Below the pieces are notes generated by a model, which searched no databases, was not told the origin of the DNA, and saw only the letters and a list, made by a program, of their open reading frames with translations. Source: Tissierellia bacterium (GTDB taxonomy: Bacteria; Bacillota; Clostridia; Tissierellales; Tepidimicrobiaceae). From it: DNA of 64,000 bases. The stretch is taken from the NCBI GenBank assembly GCA_012839745.1, contig DUMS01000086.1, forward strand, positions 62,001-126,000. Direction: 5' to 3'. Position 1 is the first letter of the stretch. Each line of letters begins with the position of its first letter. Of this stretch, positions 31,082-40,956 are shown in pieces. The translations under genes were made by a program, and so were the position numbers.

Positions 31082-33154
31082 ATGGATGCTGAAATACATA
31101 CAGGCTATATGCCCCAATACGATAAGGTTAATAAAAGGAGCATAAGCAGGAACATATTGCTGTCTACTGCGTTGGTATGCCTCATATTAATCGTTGTAAT
31201 AGGCAGTACATTTTACCATGTAACTAAACAAGAACTCATTAATTCCTATGATAAGCTCCTGTATAACAAAGCCATAGACTCATCAAAACTGGCAGATGAG
31301 CAGATAAAGAACTATGTTGTTTCCATTGAAACCCTGGGAGGGTTAAGCATAATTACCGACAACCAGATACCCATAGAGGAAAAACTGGAATTTTTAACAA
31401 AAGAAAAAACACGCCTTAATCTTACTCATATTGGAATATCAGATTTACAGGGAAACCTCATATTGGATACCGGAGAAACCATGGATATATATGAAGAGGA
31501 ATACTTCTATGAAACCATGTCAGGCAATAGCTATTTTTCCCAGCCTATGATAAACCCTTTGACAGGAAAGGTTTCAATTGTAATATCAACACCTATTATG
31601 AGCAGTGAAAATCTTTCAGGTGTTCTGGTAGCATACACGTCAGCTGATAAGTTCTACAATATCACACAGGATATTCAATTTGGTGAAAGCGGATATTCTT
31701 TCATTATTAACCACAGGGCAGATGTCATAGCCCATCCTACAATAAGAACCGGTGCCACAGCAATTGATGATACCAAGAATTTTGAAACATTAATAAATCT
31801 TGTAGACCCTGAGTATGTGGAAGATATGATAAAAGTACAGGAAATGATAAGCTCTAATGAGTCCGGTACGGGAAAATATTCAAGGGACGGAAAAATTGTG
31901 CGCATTGGATTTGCACCCATAAAGTCAAAAAACTGGACATTGGTAGTAAGCATTTCTGAAGAAGAAATCCTTTCAGGATTAAATTGGCTATTAAGAACAC
32001 TTCTTATTGTAGTAGCAGCTGCATCTATTCTAGGATATCTGGCCTCTTCATTCTTTATCAAAAGAATTACAAATAGAATCAGCATTCTTACTGAACACAG
32101 CCATAGGATTTCAAATATGGACTTTACCGAAAACATAGACGATGATATTCTTTCCAGAGAAGATGAGATAGGCATAATTGGCAATTCCCTTCAGACCATA
32201 ATTGAACACATAAGAAACATGTTTCATAACTTAAGCCTAACAGCAGCACAGGTTGCAGCCTCCTCCCAGCAGCTGGCAGCCATATCTGAAGAAACTGCAG
32301 CCAGTGCAAACAATATCCATGAAGCATCAACTAAAATATCCGAATCCACCAGAAATCAGCATAATGAAATATTAAATGCAATAAATTCCATCAGGGAAAT
32401 TTCCGTTCAAATGGGCAATGTCTCTGAAAAGGCTAAGGATGCCAACAGCCTAAGCGTTGAAATATCCGGTAAGGCAAAATCAGGCAGAGAAAGAATAAAT
32501 GAAGCCATAATCCAGATGGATAACATAAAAAACAGCACTTTAACCGTTAAAAAATCGCTGGAGGAAGTAATGCAAAGCTTTAGTAAGATGAATCAGATGT
32601 TGAACATAATTGAAAACATATCAGAGCAAACCAACCTTCTGGCATTAAATGCAGCCATTGAGGCTGCAAGGGCTGGAGAACACGGCCTTGGATTCGGAGT
32701 AGTTGCCAATGAAATAAAGAAGCTGTCTGAAGAAACCCAAAAATCAGCAAAGGAAGTCAAATCAATAATAGCAGGCAATAACATTCTTATTAATGAAACC
32801 AATAATAAGATGGATTCAAACACATATGAGGTAGAACAAGGAGTAATTGCCGTAAAGGAGGCTAAAACATCCTTTGATGAAATTGCCAGCCTCATTGAAG
32901 ATATTGCCATGAGAATTGAACACATAGCAAATTCCACAGTGACTGTTGAGAATAATGTGAACAATCTGGTTAAGTCCTCTGATATTATAGAAGAAATGTC
33001 CCAAAATATTTCTATGGAGATAATGAACTCTTCAACTGCAACAGAAGAACAGCTGGCTTCTACGGAGGAAATTGCATCTTCAGCAGAAAACCTTGCAAAC
33101 CTGGCAGAAGAAGTAAGAAGCCTGTTGGATAGCATTAAAGTAGAAAAAAATTAG
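31082..33154 (+). CDS. Methyl-accepting chemotaxis protein (dCache + HAMP + signalling domain)
   Basis: N-terminal TM, periplasmic Cache-like region, [38 protein letters not shown]. Confidence 0.94.
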   Translation: MDAEIHTGYMPQYDKVNKRSISRNILLSTALVCLILIVVIGSTFYHVTKQELINSYDKLLYNKAIDSSKLADEQIKNYVVSIETLGGLSIITDNQIPIEEKLEFLTKEKTRLNLTHIGISDLQGNLILDTGETMDIYEEEYFYETMSGNSYFSQPMINPLTGKVSIVISTPIMSSENLSGVLVAYTSADKFYNITQDIQFGESGYSFIINHRADVIAHPTIRTGATAIDDTKNFETLINLVDPEYVEDMIKVQEMISSNESGTGKYSRDGKIVRIGFAPIKSKNWTLVVSISEEEILSGLNWLLRTLLIVVAAASILGYLASSFFIKRITNRISILTEHSHRISNMDFTENIDDDILSREDEIGIIGNSLQTIIEHIRNMFHNLSLTAAQVAASSQQLAAISEETAASANNIHEASTKISESTRNQHNEILNAINSIREISVQMGNVSEKAKDANSLSVEISGKAKSGRERINEAIIQMDNIKNSTLTVKKSLEEVMQSFSKMNQMLNIIENISEQTNLLALNAAIEAARAGEHGLGFGVVANEIKKLSEETQKSAKEVKSIIAGNNILINETNNKMDSNTYEVEQGVIAVKEAKTSFDEIASLIEDIAMRIEHIANSTVTVENNVNNLVKSSDIIEEMSQNISMEIMNSSTATEEQLASTEEIASSAENLANLAEEVRSLLDSIKVEKN

Positions 33155-33174
33155 CCTTGCTGGCTAATTTTTTT
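33144..33174. terminator. Bidirectional terminator overlapping two convergent stop codons
   Basis: aaaaaaattagcc-ttgct-ggctaattttttt; both CDSs end inside it. Confidence 0.88.
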
Positions 33175-33912
33175 CAAACTTGCTATTGTTTCCAAGGCAA
33201 GCATTATCTCACGTTTTTCTCCCTCCATGGAATTTGATTTTTCGTTTACATAGCCGCCAATTCCATGCTTTACATTGGTTTTATATTCCACTACAGTATT
33301 CAATATGCTTGCAGCCTTGACACCTTTCAACTGAGCAAGTGTAAAAATCACACCGCTTTCCATATCTGAACACAATACGTTTTTCCTGCTCCAGTAGCTC
33401 ATTAGCTCATCTTCATTGTCAATATAGAAGGAATCATGGCTTCTTATAATTCCGGTATAATAAGTAAATCCCAGGTCCCTGCATGTATTTATAATAGAAT
33501 TTACCAGCTCAAAATCTGCTACAGCAGGATATTTTTCCTCCACGTACATTCTTGAAGTGCCATCTTCCCTGACTGCTGCTGTGGCAATTACCAGATCCCC
33601 TACCTTTATATGAGGCTGTACAGCCCCTCCGCTGCCTATTCTTATGAAGTATTCCCCTCCACAGGCTATCAGCTCCTCCATGCAAATGGCAGCAGAAGGA
33701 GCACCTATACCTGTAGATGTGGCAGTTATGTCCACTCCCTTGTAGGTTCCTCTGATGGTTCTAAACTCCCTGTTATAAGCTATTTCCTCATAGCTGTCCA
33801 TATATCTGGCAAGCCTTAGAATCCTTCCAGGGTCACCGGCTAATATAATATACTTGGATACATCTCCTGGCCCTAACAATATATGAGGCTGTTTCATATT
33901 ATCACCTTCCAT
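33151..33912 (-). CDS. Nucleoside phosphorylase (PNP/UDP family)
   Basis: [51 protein letters not shown]. Confidence 0.92.
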   Translation of the reverse strand: MEGDNMKQPHILLGPGDVSKYIILAGDPGRILRLARYMDSYEEIAYNREFRTIRGTYKGVDITATSTGIGAPSAAICMEELIACGGEYFIRIGSGGAVQPHIKVGDLVIATAAVREDGTSRMYVEEKYPAVADFELVNSIINTCRDLGFTYYTGIIRSHDSFYIDNEDELMSYWSRKNVLCSDMESGVIFTLAQLKGVKAASILNTVVEYKTNVKHGIGGYVNEKSNSMEGEKREIMLALETIASLKKISQQG

Positions 33913-35203
33913 TATTAATATTAAGCACTGCTTCCAAAATGCTCTCCGTTAAGGTAGGATGGATTATTAAATTGGATTTAATATGGTCTAATGTAAGGTT
34001 GTTATTGAACAAAGGGCTAATCATCCCTATATACTCAGATACCATATTCCCTACCATCCATATCCCCAGCACATTTTGGCCTTCATCTACAATTACTTTT
34101 ACAAATCCTTCATCTAAATCCCTTGACCACCCTCTCCAGGTGTCCTTGAAATTGCAATATCCTACTTTATAGCTAACTCCCCTTAAATCCTCCTCCTGCC
34201 TTCCTATGCCGGCTATTTCAGGCAATGTGAAAACTGCTCTGGGGAGACTTTCATAATTCATGCTTATATTTCTTCCATTTAGTATATATTCAGCCACCTG
34301 CAATCCCTGATTTATGGCTACATTGCCAAGGCCCATAATTCCATTTATATCGCCAATGGCAAATATGTTGTCCACGCTAGTCTTTAAATTGCTGTCTACA
34401 AGTATTTTGCTTTCACTATATCTTATATTAAGCCTTTCAATTCCCTTTGGAAAATTGGGCTTTCTTAAAAGGGTAACCAGTACCTTTTCCCCTTCCATAA
34501 TGCTTTCATCGTCTAAAATTACTTTCACATTGCTGTTTTCCACATATGCCTTTATTGCAGATTTTCCCTTAACAATTTTGACGCCCTTATCCATAAGTTT
34601 TTTCTCTATGGGATATGCCAAATCCCCATCATATCCAGGCAAAATACTGTTTTCTTTTTCTATGACAGTTACATTGACCCCTAATTGGCTATAAAGGGAT
34701 GCAAACTCAATTCCTTCAACATTTCCTCCAAGTATTACTAAGCTCTTGGGAATATCCTTCAACTCTACGGCTTCCCTGTGGGTAATTATCCATTCTCTGT
34801 CAACAGGTATGCCATCAATGCTTATGGCTTCCGTTCCGGTGGCAATTATTATATATCCGGATGTAAGTATACTTCCTCCTACCTTTACAGCATGCGAATC
34901 AACAAGCTCTCCCTCTCCATAATAGACATCAACTCCTATGGATGACAGACTGCTTTTAGTTCTTCTGCCCAGTTCAGCTAAATCATCCTGCCATCTGTTA
35001 AGCAACTCCTCTATGTTTCCCTTGTTTTCCTTGAAAAAGTCAAGGGCTCTTTTAACAGGCACAGCTCCCCATCTAATGGCTGTACCTCCCAAGGAGTCCC
35101 TTTCGATTATGGCTACAGATTTGCCTTCTTTTCTTAAGGCCTTTGCACAATAATATCCAGCCACTCCTCCGCCTAATATTACCACATCATATTCCCTTGC
35201 CAT
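33902..35203 (-). CDS. Dihydrolipoamide-dehydrogenase-like FAD/NAD(P) oxidoreductase lacking the CXXXXC redox cysteines
   Basis: YDVVILGGGVAGYYCAKALRKEGKSVAIIERDSLGGTAIRWGAVPVKRAL; FAIGDINGIMGLGNVAINQG; HPTLTESILEA. Confidence 0.9.
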   Translation of the reverse strand: MAREYDVVILGGGVAGYYCAKALRKEGKSVAIIERDSLGGTAIRWGAVPVKRALDFFKENKGNIEELLNRWQDDLAELGRRTKSSLSSIGVDVYYGEGELVDSHAVKVGGSILTSGYIIIATGTEAISIDGIPVDREWIITHREAVELKDIPKSLVILGGNVEGIEFASLYSQLGVNVTVIEKENSILPGYDGDLAYPIEKKLMDKGVKIVKGKSAIKAYVENSNVKVILDDESIMEGEKVLVTLLRKPNFPKGIERLNIRYSESKILVDSNLKTSVDNIFAIGDINGIMGLGNVAINQGLQVAEYILNGRNISMNYESLPRAVFTLPEIAGIGRQEEDLRGVSYKVGYCNFKDTWRGWSRDLDEGFVKVIVDEGQNVLGIWMVGNMVSEYIGMISPLFNNNLTLDHIKSNLIIHPTLTESILEAVLNINNGR

Positions 35204-35204
35204 A

Positions 35205-36137
35205 CTAGGATTCCCCTTCTACATTTTTCTTTATTTTTCTTATATAGCTCTTGGCTACAACAAACAGCACTACAATAGTTCCCAGATAAGGTATCATCTG
35301 GGTAAACTGGGATGGTATGCCTACAACCTGAAGCCTTATGCCTAATGCATCAAAGAATCCAAACATGAATGCTGCAATTAAAGTCCTTATGGGATGTGCA
35401 CCTCCGAAAATTATGGCTGCCATGGCTATAAAACCTCTTTGTGCGCTCATGTTTTCTGTAAACAATGTCAGATATCCCAAGGATAGATGAGCTCCTGCAA
35501 ATCCGCAGAATACTCCGCAGGCAATGGAACTTATGTATTTCATCTTTCTTGGGCTTACTCCTGCAGTTTCCAGAGCTTCCGGAAACTCTCCCGATGCCCT
35601 GAGCCATATTCCATAAGGTGTTTTATATAAATACACATACACTAGTGCAACCAGTATCCAGCTTACATATACAAAAACAGTATGGTTGTTGAATATGGTA
35701 TCCAATAATGGAATGCCCTCCAAAAATCCTAATCTAAATCTAGGTAGCGGAACTATATCCGGTGAAGAAAAAGCACCTTTTACCCCAAATATGCTTCTTA
35801 GCAGGAATACAGTCAAACCTCCTGCAAGTATGTTTATTGCAATACCTATAATGAATTCGTCAGATTTCAGGTCTATTACAAAGTAAGCAAACAAAAGCCC
35901 TACTAGTATTCCAACTCCCACTGCCATAAGAACTCCAGCCAGAGAAGAGCTGAAAAAATAGCTGCCTACAATTGCAAAGAAGGCTCCCATTAATATCATG
36001 CCCTCCATGCCTATATTGAGTATGCCGGCATGCTGGGTTAATAATCCTCCTAAAGCTGCCAGTATCAATGGAGTAGCCGTCCTTATTGTGTGCTGGAGCA
36101 AAGTAAGATTTATTATTTCCTTAAGCATTCTTCTCAC
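35205..36137 (-). CDS. BMP-type nucleoside ABC transporter permease (NupQ-like)
   Basis: ATPLILAALGGLLTQHAGILNIGMEGMILMGAFFA. Confidence 0.93.
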   Translation of the reverse strand: MRRMLKEIINLTLLQHTIRTATPLILAALGGLLTQHAGILNIGMEGMILMGAFFAIVGSYFFSSSLAGVLMAVGVGILVGLLFAYFVIDLKSDEFIIGIAINILAGGLTVFLLRSIFGVKGAFSSPDIVPLPRFRLGFLEGIPLLDTIFNNHTVFVYVSWILVALVYVYLYKTPYGIWLRASGEFPEALETAGVSPRKMKYISSIACGVFCGFAGAHLSLGYLTLFTENMSAQRGFIAMAAIIFGGAHPIRTLIAAFMFGFFDALGIRLQVVGIPSQFTQMIPYLGTIVVLFVVAKSYIRKIKKNVEGES

Positions 36138-37203
36138 CTGCCTTTTTTATTGCCCTTCTATTTGCAAGGAAGCTTTTAATCTTGGTCTTGAACCCTGATT
36201 CTCCTGCTATAAACAATATTATAATGGACTGTATAACAGATATGAGCTCTGAAGGAATGCCTGTGGCATTTTCCATAGAAATGGATCCGGTCTTCAGTGC
36301 TCCAAAGAATATGGACATCAAAACTACCCCAATGGGGTTGTTCTTAACTATAAGTGCAATAAGCATTCCATCCCAGGCATATCCTGGTGATATGTGCTGC
36401 AAAAATCTATAATGGACTCCCAGCACTTCAAAGGCCCCGGCTATTCCACATAGTGCACCGGATACCACCATTGCAAATATCATTCTCCTCTTTACATTTA
36501 TTCCGCCATATCTTGAAAAATTGCTGTTTTGTCCAACCATCTTGATTTCATATCCAATGGATGTCCTTTCCAATAGATAGTACATTATAATGGAAATTAC
36601 AGCCACATAGAATATGCTGGTATTTAGTGTTGAAAGCCTTACAAGCCTTGATAGCTGATAGCCTTCTGCTATTATTTCCGTACCTCCCATTTTGCCTATC
36701 TCTGAAGCAAAGGGATAGTTTACAAGATAACTTGTTAAAAGCACCGCCACTGTATTGAGCATTATAGTTACAATTACTTCATCTATGTTGTACCTGACCT
36801 TTAATATGGCAGGGAATAATGCATACAGTCCTCCTGCTATTAAGCTTGCAGCAAGTGCAAGGGGTATACCTACAATGCCCGGCAAATTGACAAACGTAAT
36901 ACCTATAAGTGCTGCTCCAAAAGCTCCCAGATAGAGCTGACCTTCCCCTCCAATGTTGGAAATACCGCTTCTAAAGGATATGCTTGTTGCAAGGCCTGTC
37001 AATACCAAGGGCACTGTTTTTGCAAAAGTTGTGGCAATATTGTATTTGGAGCCAAAGGCACCATTTATAAGTGCAACATATCCCGTAACCGGGTTTCTTC
37101 CGTTAGCTAGCATGATAAATGCCCCAATTATTAGAGAAGCAAGTATTGATAGAAATAATGAAATCAGGTATTCAGCATTTTTAAATTTCTTCATCCTGTA
37201 CAC
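36121..37203 (-). CDS. BMP-type nucleoside ABC transporter permease (NupP-like)
   Basis: VPLVLTGLATSISFRSGISNIGGEGQLYLGAFGAAL; YNIDEVIVTIMLNTVAVLLTSYLVN. Confidence 0.93.
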   Translation of the reverse strand: MYRMKKFKNAEYLISLFLSILASLIIGAFIMLANGRNPVTGYVALINGAFGSKYNIATTFAKTVPLVLTGLATSISFRSGISNIGGEGQLYLGAFGAALIGITFVNLPGIVGIPLALAASLIAGGLYALFPAILKVRYNIDEVIVTIMLNTVAVLLTSYLVNYPFASEIGKMGGTEIIAEGYQLSRLVRLSTLNTSIFYVAVISIIMYYLLERTSIGYEIKMVGQNSNFSRYGGINVKRRMIFAMVVSGALCGIAGAFEVLGVHYRFLQHISPGYAWDGMLIALIVKNNPIGVVLMSIFFGALKTGSISMENATGIPSELISVIQSIIILFIAGESGFKTKIKSFLANRRAIKKAGEKNA

Positions 37204-38746
37204 CTCCTTGTCTCATGCCCTTGCGCTTTCCAGTCATATATAGTCCTATTTCCTTTTTGCTTATTTCCCTGCGCTTAAACTCTCCTGTAATTTCCCCTTC
37301 ATATATAGTAATAATCCTGTCAGACAGCCTAAAAATCTCATCTAAATCTGCAGAAACCAGCAGTATGGCAGCTCCTTCATTCCTCTTTTTAATAATCTCC
37401 TTATGTATGAACTCTATGGCTCCTATATCTACTCCTCTGGTAGGCTGAGCCACTATAAGTATACTGGAATCAAAGGAGAATTCCCTTGCAATGACCATCT
37501 TCTGCATGTTCCCGCCAGAAAGCTTGTCTGCAGTTACATCCTGAGAAGGAGTCCTTACATCAAACTCCTTAATAAGCCTGCTGACCCTCTCTCTAATGGG
37601 CTTTTTGTTCATGTGGATTCCTTTTGTTGCGTAGGGTTCCCTGTTGTGATAGCCCAGAATCATGTTTTCCGTTATAGTTGCCTTTTTTGAAAGCCCCGTT
37701 GCCAATCTGTCTTCAGGTATATGAGATACTCCTAAATTTCTTATTTCCATGGGCTCCTTATTGGTAGCTTCAACTCCCTTTATCATAACTGAACCTTCTT
37801 CTGCCTGCCTTAATCCAGTCAGCACTTCTACAAGTTCAGACTGTCCATTTCCCTCTACTCCTGCTATTCCCAATATCTCTCCGGAGTAAAGGCTGAAGCT
37901 TACACCCTTTAGAGCCATAAGGCCTCTGTTGTCCCTGGCCTTTATGCCTTTAACAGTCAGCACCTCTTCCCTGGGCACCTCTATCCTGTTAAGCTCCTCA
38001 AACAATACTTCCCTTCCTACCATCATTTCAGCAAGTATCTGCTCTGTAGCATCCTTGGTTTTTAAGGTTCCTACCAGCCTTCCCTGCCTCATGACACTCA
38101 CTCTGTCAGATAATGCCAAAACCTCCTGAAGCTTATGGGTTATTATGATTACAGTCTTTCCTAGTTCCTCCACCAGCTTTCTAATGACCTTAAACAGCTC
38201 CTCTGTCTCCTGAGGAGTTAAAACTGCTGTTGGCTCGTCCAATATGATTATATCCGCGCCTTTGTTAAGTACCTTTAAAATCTCAATGCGCTGCTGGATT
38301 CCTACTGAAAGGGACTCAACCTTTGCATTGGGGTCCACCTTCAACCCGTAGGTTTTTGAGAGCTCTTCTGTTATTGAAACTGCCTTCCTGTAGTCCATCA
38401 TAAATCTGTTTTTCCTGGGCTCCACTCCCAGCACTATGTTTTCTGCCACTGTAAAGGAGGGAACAAGCATGAAATGCTGATGGACCATACCTATCCCCAG
38501 TTTTATGGCATCCAGTGGAGTTTTTATGCTTACAGGTTTCCCTTTAAAGTATATCTCCCCACTTGTTGGCTGATACAGCCCATATAGTATTTTCATCAGC
38601 GTTGACTTTCCAGCTCCATTTTCCCCAATAATTGCATGAATTTCACCTTTTTCTATATCCAGGCTGACTCTGTCATTTGCCAATACCCCTGGAAACTGTT
38701 TGGTTATTTCCTTTAGTTCTATTAACTTTTCAGCCACATCTATCAC
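37181..38746 (-). CDS. BMP-type nucleoside ABC transporter ATP-binding protein (NupO-like, two ABC domains)
   Basis: GENGAGKSTLMKILYGLYQPTSGEI, VGIQQRIEILKVLNKGADIIILDEPTAVLTPQE, second ABC half with ILIVAQPTRGVDIGAIEFIH. Confidence 0.95.
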   Translation of the reverse strand: MIDVAEKLIELKEITKQFPGVLANDRVSLDIEKGEIHAIIGENGAGKSTLMKILYGLYQPTSGEIYFKGKPVSIKTPLDAIKLGIGMVHQHFMLVPSFTVAENIVLGVEPRKNRFMMDYRKAVSITEELSKTYGLKVDPNAKVESLSVGIQQRIEILKVLNKGADIIILDEPTAVLTPQETEELFKVIRKLVEELGKTVIIITHKLQEVLALSDRVSVMRQGRLVGTLKTKDATEQILAEMMVGREVLFEELNRIEVPREEVLTVKGIKARDNRGLMALKGVSFSLYSGEILGIAGVEGNGQSELVEVLTGLRQAEEGSVMIKGVEATNKEPMEIRNLGVSHIPEDRLATGLSKKATITENMILGYHNREPYATKGIHMNKKPIRERVSRLIKEFDVRTPSQDVTADKLSGGNMQKMVIAREFSFDSSILIVAQPTRGVDIGAIEFIHKEIIKKRNEGAAILLVSADLDEIFRLSDRIITIYEGEITGEFKRREISKKEIGLYMTGKRKGMRQGGVQDEEI

Positions 38747-38769
38747 CTCTCAAACTGAGAATTATGGAA

Positions 38770-38802
38770 AAATAGAGAAGTAGATTTCTACTTCTCTATT
38801 TT
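38770..38802 (-). terminator. Terminator/attenuator between BMP lipoprotein gene and ABC ATPase gene
   Basis: aaatagagaagtaga-tt-tctacttctctatttt; overlaps the BMP stop region. Confidence 0.8.
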
Positions 38803-39824
38803 GCTGTTGGAACTTCTATTTCTCCGCTTATAATCTTTTCCTTTATCTCATCTATTTTTGCTTTCATTTCCTCTGTTGCAAACTGAGGCATGTCATCAGT
38901 ACCGTATCCCAGTCCTACACCATCCTGCTCCAGTCCATAGTATATGACTTTACCCTTTTCAATCTCATTATTCTGGATTTTGATTATTGTCTCATATATT
39001 GACTGGCCTACTCTCTTAATCATGCTTGCAACAATGTGGTCTGGATTTATATAGCGCTGATCGCTGTCTACTCCTATGGCATATTTTCCTAGTTCCTCAG
39101 CAGCTTCAAATACTCCTTCACCTGTCTTGCCTGCTGCATGGAATATAATATCTGCTCCTCCTGAATAAAGGGCTGTTGCAGCTTCCTTACCCTTTGCAGG
39201 GTCTTCAAAGTCTCCAGCATATATTACCCTTACATCCACTTCAGGGTCTATATATTTAGCTCCTGCTTCATAGCCTACATAGAAGTTTCTTATAACTGGC
39301 AGGTCAACTCCGCCAACCATACCAATAATCTTCTCCTCATTGATGCCTTCTATGGATGTTTCAGTTGTAAGCATTGCTGCCAATGCACCTGCCAGGAATG
39401 AACCTTCATTTTCTATATAGCTGATGGTAATCAGGTTATCAATTCCCTCTATGGCATTGTCTACATAGATATAGTATACATCTGGGAACTCTGGTGCAAT
39501 TTCCTGTACTATATCGAAGAATTCAAATCCTACTACTGCTACAATATCAGCGTACTCTGAAGCCTGTACCAGCTGGTCGCTATAAAGTGATGGGTCGTTT
39601 CTGCATTCATATACCTTGAATTCTATTCCTAATTCTTCCTTGGCCTTTTCTACCCCTTCATTGGCTGAATCATAGAAGGAGCGGTCTCCCAATCCGCCAG
39701 CCAATACCAACCCTACCTTTGTACCTTTTCCGTCTTCTGAAGGTGTCTTTTCATTGGAACATCCAGTCAGAAGCACTGCAAAAATAAGAGTCAAAGATAA
39801 AATCAATGCAACTAATCTTTTCAT
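38796..39824 (-). CDS. BMP family lipoprotein (nucleoside ABC transporter substrate-binding protein)
   Basis: Lipobox LLTGCSN; KVGLVLAGGLGDRSFYDSANEGVEKAKEELG. Start MKRLVALIL with upstream gggggagg. Confidence 0.94.
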   Translation of the reverse strand: MKRLVALILSLTLIFAVLLTGCSNEKTPSEDGKGTKVGLVLAGGLGDRSFYDSANEGVEKAKEELGIEFKVYECRNDPSLYSDQLVQASEYADIVAVVGFEFFDIVQEIAPEFPDVYYIYVDNAIEGIDNLITISYIENEGSFLAGALAAMLTTETSIEGINEEKIIGMVGGVDLPVIRNFYVGYEAGAKYIDPEVDVRVIYAGDFEDPAKGKEAATALYSGGADIIFHAAGKTGEGVFEAAEELGKYAIGVDSDQRYINPDHIVASMIKRVGQSIYETIIKIQNNEIEKGKVIYYGLEQDGVGLGYGTDDMPQFATEEMKAKIDEIKEKIISGEIEVPTAK

Positions 39825-39851
39825 ACTTATATCCTCCCCCTTTTTTATATT

Positions 39852-39950
39852 ATAGATAAGCAACTTTAATATCAAAGAGACCACAGGTCAGCTCCCTGTA
39901 GAAGCAGGTGACCTTTTTTATTGAGTTAAATTCAAAAGCTGCTTATCTAT
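39852..39950 (-). other. Structured 5' leader candidate (unclassified) upstream of BMP lipoprotein gene
   Basis: 16-bp closing stem (minus ATAGATAAGCAGCTTT / AAAGTTGCTTATCTAT, one GU) around aggtcacctg-cttcta-cagggagctgacct and the competing gacc-tgt-ggtc hairpin. Confidence 0.55.
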
Positions 39951-39992
39951 TATTAATATAATTATTAAAATAAGTGCTTAAAATGAAATCTT

Positions 39993-40730
39993 CTACTCTT
40001 CCCTGCTTATCTTTTCCTCTGCCCTCAAACCTTCAATATCGGTGATGAATATGGAATTATTTGATACATCTATAAGCCCCTTTTCCTTTAAGTACTGCAG
40101 GACTCTGTTTATGCTTCTTGAAGTCACAGCAAACTGTTCACTTAGCTGCTCTTTGTTGATTCTCACTTCCAGGGGCCAATCCTTCTTGCCACTGGAATCT
40201 GCCTCATACAGTAGATAATTGCAGATTCTATACTTAAGGGAATAGAGGGTGTTTTCACCTGCCAGCTTTGACAGCTTATAAAAACTGTCACATAAGGTTC
40301 TAGTTATGTACAGGGAAAAATACAGGTCAGAGCTTATCCACTGCAAAAAATACTTCCTCTTTATTCTTATGGTCTTGGTATCAGTTAAGGCCTCCACAGA
40401 GCATATATATGGCTTGAGATCGAATATTTCCAGCTCTCCGAAATAATCTCCCTTTTTATATATGGATTGGGAATACTTCCTGCCATTTTCAGCTGTCCTT
40501 GATATATTCACATATCCGTCAATTATTATGTAAAAATAATCATGTACCATATCCTGCTGGCAGATAACCTCTCCCCTTTTATAATCCTTTCTCTCCCACC
40601 GCTTCAGTATATCATAGGGGCAATGCTTCAGCATATCCTTTATTAAAGCATTGGACTCAATAATATCTACTATTTCCATGCCTGTCCTCCTTTTGATTAT
40701 ATCTGAAAACAACGTTTTCATTAAGGACAT
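39993..40730 (-). CDS. Crp/Fnr family transcriptional regulator
   Basis: cNMP-binding fold YKRGEVICQQDMVHDYFYIIIDGYVNISRTAENGRKY..YKKGDYFGELEIF; C-terminal HTH EQLSEQFAVTSRSINRVLQYLKEKGLI. Confidence 0.92.
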   Translation of the reverse strand: MSLMKTLFSDIIKRRTGMEIVDIIESNALIKDMLKHCPYDILKRWERKDYKRGEVICQQDMVHDYFYIIIDGYVNISRTAENGRKYSQSIYKKGDYFGELEIFDLKPYICSVEALTDTKTIRIKRKYFLQWISSDLYFSLYITRTLCDSFYKLSKLAGENTLYSLKYRICNYLLYEADSSGKKDWPLEVRINKEQLSEQFAVTSRSINRVLQYLKEKGLIDVSNNSIFITDIEGLRAEEKISREE

Positions 40731-40901
40731 CTGTCCTGATAAGAGAGTATTTTTAAAATATAATATATATTTTTACTGGAAACAAAAGAAATATGTCCTA
40801 CTGTTACATTATCGTATATAATATTTTATGCTGCCTGATTGGTATAATTATACCATAAGGACAGCATACTTTCACTATGTAGTTGGTGAGGATTGAAAAT
40901 T

Positions 40902-40934
40902 AAAAGAGTCAAGGCTTCCCTTGACTCTTTTTCC
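40902..40934 (-). terminator. Terminator T1 (GAGTCAAGG/CCTTGACTC stem) downstream of first Ald homolog
   Basis: aaaagagtcaagg-cttc-ccttgactcttttt. Confidence 0.85.
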
Positions 40935-40956
40935 CCATTAATACCTCGTGGTTCTA

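Noticed and set aside
31082-33154. Unusual overlap of MCP and nucleoside phosphorylase ends
   Set aside because: A 4-nt tail-to-tail overlap inside a shared bidirectional terminator is common in compact Firmicute genomes.
39871-39919. Plus-strand intrinsic terminator aggtca..tgacctttttta
   Set aside because: Possible on the plus strand, but no plus-strand gene ends nearby. The enclosing 16-bp stem and minus-strand gene context favour a minus-strand leader, so it is reported as such with moderate confidence.
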